This document shows, one piece after another, positions 7,988 to 17,157 of a stretch of 64,000 nt of DNA. Made by a program: the position numbers and the translations under genes. The stretch is taken from contig JAOZHY010000016.1 of the NCBI GenBank assembly GCA_026014595.1, positions 62,001 to 126,000 of the forward strand, read 5' to 3'. Within the stretch, counting starts at the first letter, position 1, and every line of letters starts with the position of its first letter. This DNA comes from Candidatus Bathyarchaeota archaeon. Lineage in GTDB: Archaea; Thermoproteota; Bathyarchaeia; Bathyarchaeales; Bathycorpusculaceae. The notes beneath the pieces were generated by a model. The model made no database searches, was not told the origin of the DNA, and saw only the letters and a list, made by a program, of their open reading frames with translations.

Positions 7988-9430
7988 ATGTCGGACACTG
8001 GAATAACCACGAAGAAACGTGTAGACTTCTCGGAGTGGTACACGGAAACCGTGCTGAAATCTGAACTGGCAGATTACGCGCCCGTGAAGGGCTGCATGAT
8101 AATTCGAGAGCACGCTTATGCAATATGGGAGAAAATCCAAGAGATTTTCAACAAGAAAATTAAGGCGACGGGTCACAAAAACGTGTATTTTCCCATGTTT
8201 ATACCTGAAGGCTTCTTGAAGAAAGAGGCGGAGCACTTCGAAGGTTTCGTGCCTGAAGTCGCTTGGGTAACAGAAGGCGGCAGTTCCCCGCTGGAGGAGA
8301 AACTTGCCATTCGACCCACGTCAGAAACTATAATGTACGACGCCTTCGCCAAGTGGGTCAGAAGCTGGAGAGACCTGCCCATCAAGATTAATCAATGGTG
8401 CAACATCGTCCGCTGGGAAACGAAAGCCACCAAACTTTTCCTCAGAACCCGCGAGTTCCTCTGGCAGGAAGGACACACCGTCCATGCCACAAGCGAAGAG
8501 GCAGAAAAAGAAGTGATGGATATCCTACTCGAGTACAAGGACCTTATGGAAAAATACTTGGCAATTCCAGTGCTCATCGGGGTGAAAACCGACAGCGAAA
8601 AGTTCGCTGGAGCCCTCTACACTACAGCGCTTGAAGCTATGATGCCTGACGGCAAAGCATTGCAGATGGGGACCAGTCACAACTTGGGGCAGAACTTCGG
8701 CAAAGTTTTCGACATAAAATTCATCGGTGAAGACAAACAAGACCACTATGTCTGGCAAACTTCATGGGGCATAACCACCCGACTGATAGGCGCGGTCGTC
8801 ATGGTTCACGGCGACGACAAAGGCTTAGTGTTGCCTCCTAAGATTGCTCCAGTGCATGTTGTCATCGTACCGATTCCTTACAAGGGCACTGACCCAGAAG
8901 CGATAAAGGCAAAAGCCAGAGAAATCGAGGCTAAACTCAAAGAGAAAAACCTCGCCGTGGTCTTAGACGACAGGGAAGAATACACGCCAGGCTGGAAATT
9001 TAATCATTGGGAACTGAAAGGCGTCCCCGTCCGAATAGAAATAGGACCAAGAGACCTCAAACAAAAGCAGGTGACGCTGGCGAGACGGGACACCGGCGTT
9101 AAATGTGTAGTCAAAGAAGACGATGCAGTCTCAACAGTGGAGACTTTGCTTGAGGAAATTCAGCACAACCTTTACGCCAAAGCCCGAATAGCCTTGGAAG
9201 AAAAAACAACCACCGTGAAGAGCTATGACGAATTCAAAAAAGTGTTATCTGAGAAGGGCGGGTTCCTCAAAGCTTCTTGGTGTGGCAGCGGAAAATGCGA
9301 AGAGAAAGTAAAGGAAGAAACAGGTGCCACCATCAGACTGCGCCCCTTCGAGAAGGAAGAGCCCATAGCTGGCTGCGTTTACTGCGGAGAGAAGGCTGTG
9401 GAAATGGTTTACTTCGCCCGCTCCTACTAG
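7988..9430 (+). CDS. proS: Prolyl-tRNA synthetase, archaeal/eukaryotic type
   Basis: A 480-residue class II synthetase that charges tRNA-Pro. The conserved opening FSEWYTETVLKSELADYAPV is followed by motif 1 and the P-loop-like RPTSETIMY. Motif 2 (RTREFLWQEGHT) and motif 3 (GITTRLIGAVVMVHGD) are intact. The C-terminal zinc domain carries CGSGKCEE and CVYCGE and the chain ends in tyrosine, as usual for archaeal ProRS. I chose ATG 7988 because the family begins with a short lysine-rich leader before FSEWY and a TATA box sits just upstream. The frame is open from 7904 but that part is not protein-like. Confidence 0.97.
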   Translation: MSDTGITTKKRVDFSEWYTETVLKSELADYAPVKGCMIIREHAYAIWEKIQEIFNKKIKATGHKNVYFPMFIPEGFLKKEAEHFEGFVPEVAWVTEGGSSPLEEKLAIRPTSETIMYDAFAKWVRSWRDLPIKINQWCNIVRWETKATKLFLRTREFLWQEGHTVHATSEEAEKEVMDILLEYKDLMEKYLAIPVLIGVKTDSEKFAGALYTTALEAMMPDGKALQMGTSHNLGQNFGKVFDIKFIGEDKQDHYVWQTSWGITTRLIGAVVMVHGDDKGLVLPPKIAPVHVVIVPIPYKGTDPEAIKAKAREIEAKLKEKNLAVVLDDREEYTPGWKFNHWELKGVPVRIEIGPRDLKQKQVTLARRDTGVKCVVKEDDAVSTVETLLEEIQHNLYAKARIALEEKTTTVKSYDEFKKVLSEKGGFLKASWCGSGKCEEKVKEETGATIRLRPFEKEEPIAGCVYCGEKAVEMVYFARSY

Positions 9431-9459
9431 TCTGAAAATTGCTGCAGCAGCGTTTCACG

Positions 9460-9466
9460 TTTTTTT
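9460..9466 (+). terminator. T-run after proS
   Basis: Seven consecutive Ts 30 nt after the proS stop, at the convergent junction with the oxidoreductase gene. Archaeal termination commonly uses such runs. No stable hairpin precedes it. Confidence 0.4.
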
Positions 9467-9469
9467 CTG

Positions 9470-11299
9470 TTAGGACAATTTCACGTATTTGTCGAGTTCT
9501 TTAGCGACGCTGGACATTCCGAGTTTGGTCAACGTTGCCTTCTTTGGTATTCCTCTCTGGTCCCAGCCTCTTTTCTTATAGTAATTCTGCAGCATGGCAG
9601 CGAATTTCTCTGAGTCAAGCTTCGCCCCTTTCAACGGTCCTTGTGTCAACGGTTCTTTGAACCACCGCGGGGGCGGCATGTCCATTTCGCTCGTCCAGTT
9701 CTTGCCGTACTCGCGTATCCAGAAGGCTCGAATCAGGATTAATATTCTGTCAGCGATGTAGTTGAGGGCTGGCCAGCTTAATTCTGTGCCAGTTGCTGCG
9801 CGCAGGAACTTCGGGTACCACTCCAGTTCAAAGCCAAGCTCAACGAGGGGGAAGCGACAGAGTACCAGAGATTCGAACACTCCGCCGCGGAGACGCTGGA
9901 AATCGATGACTTTTTCAACTTTCTCGTCGCTGTAACCGCTCCTTCCAAACTGGATTTCCCAGCCAATCACCCAAGCGTCTTTGTGATGAGCACCAATGGA
10001 GCTGGTGGCGTAAGCCAGCGCCATAGCGGGGGCAGCGTGGCAGTCGTAGGCGCTTATCTCTAAACCTTTGACGTGCATAGCCCAGTCGGCTGCCCCGTGA
10101 CCTATTTTAGCCGCGGCGGCCTGTACGCCTTCAGCGAGGACATCGCCGAAGCCGCGTCTGTAAGCTATGTCTTCAACCAACGCCTTGATTTCTTTGTATT
10201 TTCCCCAATGGTACTTCTCGAGTATCCGTCTTTTTTGGGAAGTTTCTATGGCGAAGCCAATAACGTTTCCAAGCGAAATCGTGTCTAATCCAAGTTCATC
10301 AGCCATGCGGTTTAAGGCGGCAGCTTGCTTGAGATTGCCGATGCCGATGTTTGAACCCAGCATGACCACGTTTTCGTAGTCAAGTTCTGCATCTTTTTTC
10401 TCAGAATCTTTCACAACGTTTCCGCATGTCATGTTGCACTGCGGACAGCCGCGATTCGCAACTTTGATTTTCTCCATGGCGAACCCGCCTATCTTGTCAG
10501 CCTTGTCGAAAACGCCTTCGCTGAAGTTGCATGTGGGCAGAGCACTGTTCTCCTGACTCCACTCTATCGTGGACATGGTTCCCTGCCGCTTCCAAAAAGG
10601 ATAGTTAGGTTTCGTCAAGACTTCCCTGTAGCCGTCAGCACTAAGCGCTTTCATTTCCTTGGGATCCGCTGCAGGCAGGTCCCCTGAACCTTCAAACACT
10701 ACCGCCTTGAGGTTCTTTGAGCCCATGACAGCGCCCATTCCAGGTCTTCCGCCGGCGCGTCCCTCCTGAGAAACCACGTTGGCGAATTTGACAAGGCGTT
10801 CTCCTGCCGGACCGATAGAGACAATGCCTGCTGAACGCCCGTAAATGTTGTGCAGTTGAGCCTCAGTCTCGAACGAGTTCAAACCCCAAAAATCTTTAGC
10901 ATCCACGAACTCGGCGACCTTCTCCTTGATGTGCAGAACCACTGGCGCCTCTGCTTTGCCCTCGATTATGACCGCATCGAACCCAGCCTTGCGCATCTGC
11001 ACAGCAGCATAAGTCCCAATGTTACCGTCTCCGTAACCACCCGTCAGCGGACTTTTGGCGGCAACAACCAGCTTACCGCTGTTCGGCACACCAAACCCCG
11101 TAAGCGGGCCAGCAGCAAAAATAAGCTTGTTATCAGGCGAAAGCGGGTCGGTTCCAGGCTTAAGCCTGTCCCAAAGAATCTTAACTGCGAAGCCTCTTCC
11201 GCCCAAAAAATTCAGCGCCAAACTTGCGTCGTATGTTTCAGCAACCGCCTTGTTCTTGCTCAGGTTAACTTGTAAGAAGACGCCTTTCCAACCGTACAT
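9470..11299 (-). CDS. aor: Tungsten-dependent aldehyde:ferredoxin oxidoreductase family protein
   Basis: About 609 residues, full length for the AOR family, which oxidises aldehydes to acids with ferredoxin as acceptor using a tungstopterin and a [4Fe-4S] cluster. The N-terminal domain has the pterin-binding GGRGFAVKILWD and the AAKSPLTGGYGDGNIG segments. The cluster ligands are visible as Cys-x2-Cys-x3-Cys (CPQCNMTC, about residues 285-292) with a fourth Cys near 480 (LVLCRFP). DLxxDTIS-like DELGLDTISLG is present. ATG 11297-11299 follows GGGTGA and is preferred over a GTG two codons upstream. A link to amino-acid fermentation with the aminotransferase at 11568 is inference. Confidence 0.93.
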   Translation of the reverse strand: MYGWKGVFLQVNLSKNKAVAETYDASLALNFLGGRGFAVKILWDRLKPGTDPLSPDNKLIFAAGPLTGFGVPNSGKLVVAAKSPLTGGYGDGNIGTYAAVQMRKAGFDAVIIEGKAEAPVVLHIKEKVAEFVDAKDFWGLNSFETEAQLHNIYGRSAGIVSIGPAGERLVKFANVVSQEGRAGGRPGMGAVMGSKNLKAVVFEGSGDLPAADPKEMKALSADGYREVLTKPNYPFWKRQGTMSTIEWSQENSALPTCNFSEGVFDKADKIGGFAMEKIKVANRGCPQCNMTCGNVVKDSEKKDAELDYENVVMLGSNIGIGNLKQAAALNRMADELGLDTISLGNVIGFAIETSQKRRILEKYHWGKYKEIKALVEDIAYRRGFGDVLAEGVQAAAAKIGHGAADWAMHVKGLEISAYDCHAAPAMALAYATSSIGAHHKDAWVIGWEIQFGRSGYSDEKVEKVIDFQRLRGGVFESLVLCRFPLVELGFELEWYPKFLRAATGTELSWPALNYIADRILILIRAFWIREYGKNWTSEMDMPPPRWFKEPLTQGPLKGAKLDSEKFAAMLQNYYKKRGWDQRGIPKKATLTKLGMSSVAKELDKYVKLS

Positions 11300-11567
11300 T
11301 TTCACCCAATCCTACTTCTTGGGGTATATATTGAGTAGTACGATAATAAAAGCTTAGTGAAACAGAAAGCCCCGTAGAGGATAAACTCATAAGTTTAAAA
11401 TTGGGGTTTGTGAAAAATCAAAACTGCCTCCACACTCATGAAAAAGAGCTTCCTCGCAACATGATTTTTGCTTTTGCCCTCTAACGCGGTGCGCCGTCGA
11501 GCTGGAGTTTGTTAGGAAGCTTTATGTTTTTGAAGAGGCACATCTTGCCTCTGCAGGCTGCTCAAAA

Positions 11568-12806
11568 ATGGTGAGAGTTAAGGTAACTTCGAGGGCGAAA
11601 ACAATCGAGTACGCCATACGAGACGTGATAACCCACACTGAGCAGCTCGTGAAAGACGGCAAGAAAATCTACTACCTAAACATCGGCGACCCCGCCGCGT
11701 TTGACTTCAAAACTCCCCAAAACGTCAAAGACGCCCTGTGCAGGGCAGTTGAACAGGATGATAATTACTATTCTCCTTCCGAAGGAAGAGCTGAGCTGAG
11801 GGAAGCCATAGCACAGAAGGAAAAAAGAGTCAACAACGTGGACATCTCAGCCGAGGACGTGATAGTCACGGAAGGCATCTCGGAAGGCATCCAGATGATT
11901 CTCGCAGCCCTTGTCCAGAAAGGCGACGAAATTCTCTTCCCCGGACCAACTTACCCGCCGTACATTTCTTACACCAGATTCTTTGACGGCAACCCAGTCT
12001 CCTATGAAACTATTGAGGAAGAAGCTTGGCAACCAAACATCGATGATTTACGGAGCAAAATCTCCGAGAAAACACGCGCCATCGTGATAATCAACCCCAA
12101 CAACCCCACGGGCTCAGTCTACGACAGGAAGACGATTCAGCAGATACTTGACATCGCAGGCGAACACGACCTGCTGGTGCTGTCAGACGAAATCTACGAC
12201 CAGCTAACTTACGAGAAAGAATTCGTCAGCACCGCATGCCTGTCCAAAGACGTGCCCGTCGTCGGGTTAAACGGGTTCTCAAAAGTTTACCAGATGACCG
12301 GCTGGCGTTTAGGCTACCTGTACTTCAAAGGCCAAGGCAAACAACTCGACGAGTTGAAACAGGCAGTTGAGAAGGAATGCCGCATACGCATATGCGCTAA
12401 CACGCCCGTGCAGATAGCGGCAACAGCCGCACTCAACGGACCCCAAGACTTCGTCAAGGACATAATTGACAAACTGAAGCAGAGAAGAGACTTCGCTTGG
12501 AAACGGCTAAACGAAATAGAAGGCATAAGCACCACGAAACCTGAAGGCGCATTCTACATTTTCCCCAAAATCCACGAAGTCGGCTCAAGATGGAAAACCG
12601 ACATGGACTTCGTCTTAGAACTCCTCCAAGAAACTGGCGTTCTGACTGTTAACGGTTCCGGCTTCGACCCAGTTTACGGCAAAGGCCACGCCAGAATAGT
12701 GTTTCTGCCGCCCATAGAAGAGTTGGATGCAGCCTTCAACGCGTTGGAACAGTTTATGAAGAATAAACAAAAGAGCGAAGCTCTTAGGCACGTTGGTTAC
12801 GGATAA
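11568..12806 (+). CDS. PLP-dependent aminotransferase, alanine aminotransferase type
   Basis: A 412-residue fold-type I aminotransferase. The PLP lysine is in GFSKVYQMTGWRLGY (Lys239), with INPNNPTGSVYD at about 175-186, SDEIY at 206-210 and a C-terminal FLPPIEELDAAF. The order and wording closely match the archaeal alanine aminotransferase described in Pyrococcus, which interconverts pyruvate/glutamate and alanine/2-oxoglutarate. Aspartate or broad specificity cannot be excluded. It is convergent with ilvE. The 260-nt upstream gap contains an AT-rich AGCTTTATGTTTTT element about 40 nt before ATG 11568 and nothing else recognised. Confidence 0.88.
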   Translation: MVRVKVTSRAKTIEYAIRDVITHTEQLVKDGKKIYYLNIGDPAAFDFKTPQNVKDALCRAVEQDDNYYSPSEGRAELREAIAQKEKRVNNVDISAEDVIVTEGISEGIQMILAALVQKGDEILFPGPTYPPYISYTRFFDGNPVSYETIEEEAWQPNIDDLRSKISEKTRAIVIINPNNPTGSVYDRKTIQQILDIAGEHDLLVLSDEIYDQLTYEKEFVSTACLSKDVPVVGLNGFSKVYQMTGWRLGYLYFKGQGKQLDELKQAVEKECRIRICANTPVQIAATAALNGPQDFVKDIIDKLKQRRDFAWKRLNEIEGISTTKPEGAFYIFPKIHEVGSRWKTDMDFVLELLQETGVLTVNGSGFDPVYGKGHARIVFLPPIEELDAAFNALEQFMKNKQKSEALRHVGYG

Positions 12807-12813
12807 GCCGCGG

Positions 12814-13698
12814 TTAGATTCTGGCGCCTTGCGAGGGGTCTTCGATGGCTTTCTTGAAAGCAGCCATCAGCTTCTTCGTCACTGGACCTGCGCGTCCGCT
12901 GCCTATTTGTCTCTTGTTGACTTCTCTGATGGGCACGATTTCCGCGGCTGTCCCTGTTAAGAACGCCTCGTCGGCATTGAACAGTTGGAAGGGCGTTATG
13001 TTCGCTTTCTCAACTGTGTAGCCCAGTTCGGCGGCGAGTTTTATGACAACTTGCGCTGTGATTCCCGCCAGTGCGCCCGTGCTGCTTGGAGGCGTGAAGA
13101 GTTTGCCATCTTTGACGATGAACAGGTTTTCGCCCACGCCCTCGGATATGAAGCCGTTCTTGTCGAGGCATATGGCTTCGTCGGCGCCGTTTGCGTTCGC
13201 TTCTATCTTGGCTAGGACGCTGTTCAGGTAGTTGAGCGACTTTATCTCATGCGTTGTCGTGTCCACGGGGTTTCTTCGAACCCACGAAATCAGAGTGGTG
13301 ATGCCCGTTTCTTTGGCGCTGCTTCCGTGCAGGACGATGGTGTCTGTTATGATGATTACAGATGGTTTGGAGCATTTTCGTGGGTCCAGTCCAAGGTCGC
13401 CCACGCCTCTGGTCACGACCAGACGGATGTAGGCGTCTTTCAGTTTGTTCCTGCGCAGGGTTTCAAGCACGGCCTGCGTCATGGCTTCTTTCGTTAAAGG
13501 TATGGGCAGAGCTATGGCGTGCGCTGAACGGTAAAGCCTGTCAATGTGCTCTTTAAGCTTGAAGACTAATCCGTTATAGGCGCGGATTCCCTCGAACACG
13601 CCGTCGCCGTACAGGAGCCCGTGGTCGTAGACGGAGACTTTAGCTTGGGATTTGGGGTAGTAAACGCCGTCTATGTAGACCTGTAATTCCTTTTCCAC
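12814..13698 (-). CDS. ilvE: Branched-chain amino acid aminotransferase
   Basis: A 294-residue fold-type IV PLP enzyme that makes leucine, isoleucine and valine from their 2-oxo acids. The start QVYIDGVYYPKSQAKVSVYD, the DGVFEGIRAYNG segment (about 32-43), the PLP lysine in HEIKSLNYLN (Lys153) and the C-terminal DEAFLTGTAAEIVPI are all typical. The C-termini of ilvE and the alanine aminotransferase meet tail to tail with only seven nt between. Repeat copy 2 lies in its upstream region (13851-13939). Confidence 0.95.
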   Translation of the reverse strand: MEKELQVYIDGVYYPKSQAKVSVYDHGLLYGDGVFEGIRAYNGLVFKLKEHIDRLYRSAHAIALPIPLTKEAMTQAVLETLRRNKLKDAYIRLVVTRGVGDLGLDPRKCSKPSVIIITDTIVLHGSSAKETGITTLISWVRRNPVDTTTHEIKSLNYLNSVLAKIEANANGADEAICLDKNGFISEGVGENLFIVKDGKLFTPPSSTGALAGITAQVVIKLAAELGYTVEKANITPFQLFNADEAFLTGTAAEIVPIREVNKRQIGSGRAGPVTKKLMAAFKKAIEDPSQGARI

Positions 13699-13850
13699 CG
13701 AATTTTGCCTCCAAGGTTAACGTTTTTTATTAGGCTGAGTGTTGATATATTTTTTGTTAGTGATTCATATAGTTCATTATTAATTTGATGTTTGAAAGTT
13801 GCGCGAGGTTTTTGCGGTTTGCTTGCTTGTGCTTGGTGCAGTCTATAGGC

Positions 13851-13939
13851 CAACATGCTAATGGCGTGAAAAAGCGCCAATAGGAGACCTACCCCTCTAT
13901 AGTTACTGCATGAGATTTCTATTAGGCGCCAAATATGAC
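13851..13939 (+). repeat. Dispersed repeat, copy 2
   Basis: CAACATGCTAATGGCGTG then AAAAAGCGCCAATAGGAG and ACCTACCCCTCTATAGTT match copies 3 and 4 almost exactly. The middle diverges (ACTGCATGAGATTTC) and the end CTATTAGGCGCCAAATA returns to consensus. Here GCGCCAATAG and CTATTAGGCGC can pair across the middle with a one-base bulge. It occupies the 339-nt gap between ilvE and thrS, both on the minus strand. The rest of that gap shows only AT-rich sequence that may hold the ilvE promoter. Confidence 0.85.
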
Positions 13940-14037
13940 GGCTAGTCAAGAGAATTTGAGCTAAGAAAACTGCAAAAATCCTCGTACTTAAAGGTGACCG
14001 CTAATTCTATTTAAGGAAAAAGCGTGGAACTAATTGT

Positions 14038-15915
14038 TTAGCCGTAGAATTGTGGTCTTTTGGAAAGGTTAAGTGGCAAAGGCAACGGTTTGAAAGGCTT
14101 GCCTTCGAGTTTCTCTGCAATCTTCGCAATCAGCTCCTCTAACGTCATGTTTTGTACTTTGCCGTGGTTTTCCCTGTCCCTAACCGCGAGGACTCCAGAT
14201 TCCAGTTCTCTCTGTCCCACGACGACGACGTAGGGCACCCACTCCGTCTCCGCCTCTCTGATGCGCTTCTGCAGAGTGGACACGCGGTCATCTATGTCCA
14301 CGCGTATGTAGTGCTCCGCGATTTGCTTGGCGATTTCTTCAACTTTTCCCATAAACTGGTCGGACATCGGAATTATCCGCACCTGGGTCGGGGAAAGCCA
14401 GAGCGGAAGCATGGGTAACTTGCCTTTCTGCTGCTCCTTGTATGCCTTCTCCAAAAGCGCGTAAACGCATCGTTCTATGGCGCCGCTTGGTGAGCAGTGC
14501 AGAATCAGCGGGTACTGCTTCTCGCCTTTCTCGTCAACGTAGGTTATCTCGTACCTCTTCGCGTTTTCCACGTCGATTTGGTCGGTTGAAAGCGCCGCTG
14601 CTTTGTCTTGATTGTCCACGAAGTTAGCTTCCCATTTCAGGATGAAGTAGAAGAACCGTTCTGTCCATACCTCGGACAAGAGGGGTTTGCCGAAGCTTTT
14701 CGCCAAATCTGCAATGAAGTCTTTGTTTTCTTCGTAGAAATCTTTCGTGAACCGGATAGCCAATTCGTAGTCGTCTTTGGATAAGCCGATGTCGCTCAAG
14801 ACGCTTATGCATAGGTTGAAGCGCGTTTTGAATTCTTCTTTCGCCTGTTCCAAGTCGGTGCAGAAGGCGTGGCAGTCAGGCATCGTGAACGCGCGCAGAC
14901 GCCTTAAGCCCACGACTTCGCCGCTTTTTTCGCGTCTGAAGCTGTACCGTGTCAACTCGTAGAGTTTAAGCGGCATCTGCCTGTAAGAGAACTGGGCGTC
15001 ATGCATCATAAGGAACTGCCCGAAGCACGCGGCGAACCTGAGGAAGAGTTCTTTGTCTTCGCTCTTCAACAGGTACTGGCGGGCTGGGAAACGGTTCAAG
15101 TAATCCGCGAGGCTCGGGTGGTTGAAATCGTACATTATCGGGGTTTCCACTTCCATGGCGCCATACGCATTCATCCGTGCGGTGACGTACTGCTCCAGCA
15201 GAGACTTAATCAGCCGACCTTTCGGGTACCAGCGGATGTTGCCTGGGTCGCTTCCCTGTTCGTAGTCGGCTATCTCAAGCCGTTTCATCAAGGGTACATG
15301 CGGCGGCATCTGCTGGCTTGCGCGCACTTTCGCGATTTCGTACTTTGCGAATTTCTCAAGGTTGCCATGCCCTTTGAAGCTGAAGTCGTCGATTGGCACC
15401 AGTTTTCCGTCGGGCTGAAGTATGTGCCAGAGAGATTTCAGTTTCTCCTCAGCTTTTACAGCCTCCGAAACCGCTTCTTCCTTCTTGGCTTCTGCTTCGG
15501 CTGTCACTGGAGCGTAGAAGCGGGATTGCTCAGCCAGCGGGTGCGCTTTGATGGAGATGGTGAACTGTTTGTTCCAGCCGAACGGCGCACGGTATATCTC
15601 GATGCCCTTCGCTTTCGCGTATGCTTCCATCTCCCGTATCAGTTTCAGCGCTTCGCTTGGCTTTGACAGGTTGCTGCTCAGGTGCGCGAAGGGATAAATC
15701 AGGACTCGGTTAACTTTCTGTTTTCCGAGGAAAGCTCGCGTGTCGTCGATTGCTTTCTGCGCCGATGCTGTGGTGTCGCCTTCCTCGATGGCTGTGAAGA
15801 GGACCACGACTTCTTCAATGCGGTTTTCTTTCTTCTCCGCTTCTTCAGCTATGTCTATTTCTTTCTCCACAGGCTTGTAAACGATGTAGTTAGAATGTAA
15901 TTGTAGTATTCGCAT
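14038..15915 (-). CDS. thrS: Threonyl-tRNA synthetase with archaeal N-terminal editing domain
   Basis: A 625-residue class II synthetase. The first 140 residues form the archaeal-type editing domain related to D-aminoacyl-tRNA deacylases (RILQLHSNYIVYKP opening, LIYPFAHLSSNLSKP, APFGWNKQF). This is followed by the catalytic core with motif 1, motif 2 (FRREKSGEVVGLRRLRAFT) and motif 3 (HCSPSGAIERCVYALLE), then the anticodon-binding domain (PTQVRIIPMSDQF ... ISKR-like). The length is normal for archaeal ThrRS. It ends 16 nt after the small zinc-protein gene at 15931 begins its own reading on the same strand, so the two may be co-transcribed. Confidence 0.97.
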   Translation of the reverse strand: MRILQLHSNYIVYKPVEKEIDIAEEAEKKENRIEEVVVLFTAIEEGDTTASAQKAIDDTRAFLGKQKVNRVLIYPFAHLSSNLSKPSEALKLIREMEAYAKAKGIEIYRAPFGWNKQFTISIKAHPLAEQSRFYAPVTAEAEAKKEEAVSEAVKAEEKLKSLWHILQPDGKLVPIDDFSFKGHGNLEKFAKYEIAKVRASQQMPPHVPLMKRLEIADYEQGSDPGNIRWYPKGRLIKSLLEQYVTARMNAYGAMEVETPIMYDFNHPSLADYLNRFPARQYLLKSEDKELFLRFAACFGQFLMMHDAQFSYRQMPLKLYELTRYSFRREKSGEVVGLRRLRAFTMPDCHAFCTDLEQAKEEFKTRFNLCISVLSDIGLSKDDYELAIRFTKDFYEENKDFIADLAKSFGKPLLSEVWTERFFYFILKWEANFVDNQDKAAALSTDQIDVENAKRYEITYVDEKGEKQYPLILHCSPSGAIERCVYALLEKAYKEQQKGKLPMLPLWLSPTQVRIIPMSDQFMGKVEEIAKQIAEHYIRVDIDDRVSTLQKRIREAETEWVPYVVVVGQRELESGVLAVRDRENHGKVQNMTLEELIAKIAEKLEGKPFKPLPLPLNLSKRPQFYG

Positions 15916-15930
15916 GGTTTTTTCACCGTT

Positions 15931-16140
15931 CTAAGCGCCGTAACGCCATTTCTCGAGGGTTTTGTCTTTCTTAGTCTTCTTCTTAAACTCCTTGTAGTGC
16001 TCTCTGCAGAGGTAAGCACGTTTCTCATTACTGTTGACGTTCAGCCCAGCAGACCTGGCTTTTCCAGATGAGATTGAACGCACGGCTTCTCTGCTGCAGC
16101 CTGACACGCTGCATTTGACTCCTTTTTCTATGCGACCCAA
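15931..16140 (-). CDS. Small basic zinc-binding protein
   Basis: A 69-residue protein with CSVSGCSREAVRSIS near the start (Cys10, Cys15) and CREH near residue 50, giving a likely Cys2-Cys-His zinc site, then a lysine-rich tail KKKTKKDKTLEKW. It resembles small conserved archaeal proteins of unknown role. The basic tail suggests nucleic-acid or ribosome contact, which is inference. It lies between the kinase gene (37 nt upstream) and thrS on the same strand. Confidence 0.7.
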   Translation of the reverse strand: MGRIEKGVKCSVSGCSREAVRSISSGKARSAGLNVNSNEKRAYLCREHYKEFKKKTKKDKTLEKWRYGA

Positions 16141-16177
16141 CGGTTTACGCCTTCTCGAAGTACATATGCGCTATTGC

Positions 16178-17128
16178 TTAATTTTCCTTTTCATAGACAG
16201 AGCGTGCTCTACGATAAATCTCTTCTTTTTTCCCGAAAAACGTTGGTCCAATGCCCTCGACAACCAGCGAAGCAGCAGCGGAGCCCACGCAAGCGCACCA
16301 GTAGGAGTCTTTTTGGCGAATGTACTCGGTTAAGAAGCCGCCTATGAAGACGTCTCCCGCGCCAGTCGGGTCAACCACCACCGCAGAATTGCATGCGGGA
16401 ATCTGGTAAATAGTCCGCTCCACGGAAAGCACCGCGCCCTTAGCGCCCAGGGTTACAATCACGTTTTTCACCCCGAAATCATGAACCGTTTTTATGGCGT
16501 CGTTGAGGTCGGAGCATCCCGTGAGCGCGCATATTTCGTCCTGTGAAGACTTGTAGATGTTGACAAGGCTTAACAGGTGCTTGTCAACTGGAAGGCGGCA
16601 TGCGGCTTTTCCCGCTGCATCGAACTCTCGCAGCAGACCCTGAGGGTCAAGCGACAACACCCCCGTCCGCTTCTTCAGGTGCTCAACCACCTCGCAGGAG
16701 ATTTCGCCAGCGATGGGCGCGACATGAATGGCTTTGGCTTGAAGCGCCTGTGGCAAGTCGTTCACCTCAATCGGTGACGCCTTGCTCTTCAACCTGAGGG
16801 TTCTGCTCATCAAGTCTTCGCTGTACTCAAGCTCAAAACGCGTGGTCTGCTCATCCGCACGCCTGACAACGCTGGAAAGGTCAATGCCTTCTTCCCTGAG
16901 CCACCACATGTAAGCCTCCGGGAAATCTCCTCCAACCTTGGAGATTATGGCGGCTGAGCCTTCCAAGCGTTTGGTCACTAAAGAAACGTAGGTTACTGAA
17001 CCGCCTAAAACTACAAATGGGCTGGACCGGCTCGGCAGGCGAATGGAGTCTATGGCGAAGTGACCGACTACTGCGACGTCAGAATCCTGCACCAGTCTCC
17101 GAGCCTCCGCCAAATTAAATGAAGCCAC
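16178..17128 (-). CDS. PfkB-family sugar or nucleoside kinase
   Basis: A 316-residue ribokinase-fold kinase. The N-terminal region has FVVLGGSVTYVSL (substrate-side GG motif) and the C-terminal signature VVVDPTGAGDVFIGGFLTEY (around residues 255-274) contains the catalytic Asp and the anion hole. The substrate cannot be told from the sequence; carbohydrate, nucleoside or myo-inositol kinases all share this form. The ATG is followed by a normal-length chain. It sits directly upstream of the zinc-protein gene and thrS on the same strand, with NAC upstream. Confidence 0.88.
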   Translation of the reverse strand: MASFNLAEARRLVQDSDVAVVGHFAIDSIRLPSRSSPFVVLGGSVTYVSLVTKRLEGSAAIISKVGGDFPEAYMWWLREEGIDLSSVVRRADEQTTRFELEYSEDLMSRTLRLKSKASPIEVNDLPQALQAKAIHVAPIAGEISCEVVEHLKKRTGVLSLDPQGLLREFDAAGKAACRLPVDKHLLSLVNIYKSSQDEICALTGCSDLNDAIKTVHDFGVKNVIVTLGAKGAVLSVERTIYQIPACNSAVVVDPTGAGDVFIGGFLTEYIRQKDSYWCACVGSAAASLVVEGIGPTFFGKKEEIYRRARSVYEKEN

Positions 17129-17157
17129 TGATATATAGAAATAACCATTGCCACGGG

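Noticed and set aside
13671-13949. A 92-codon minus-strand frame over repeat copy 2
   Set aside because: It spans the ilvE start and the repeat, lacks a ribosome binding site, and the other repeat copies do not keep the frame.
15001-15666. A 221-codon open frame antisense to thrS
   Set aside because: It lies wholly within the conserved ThrRS gene and has no start context or protein-like pattern.
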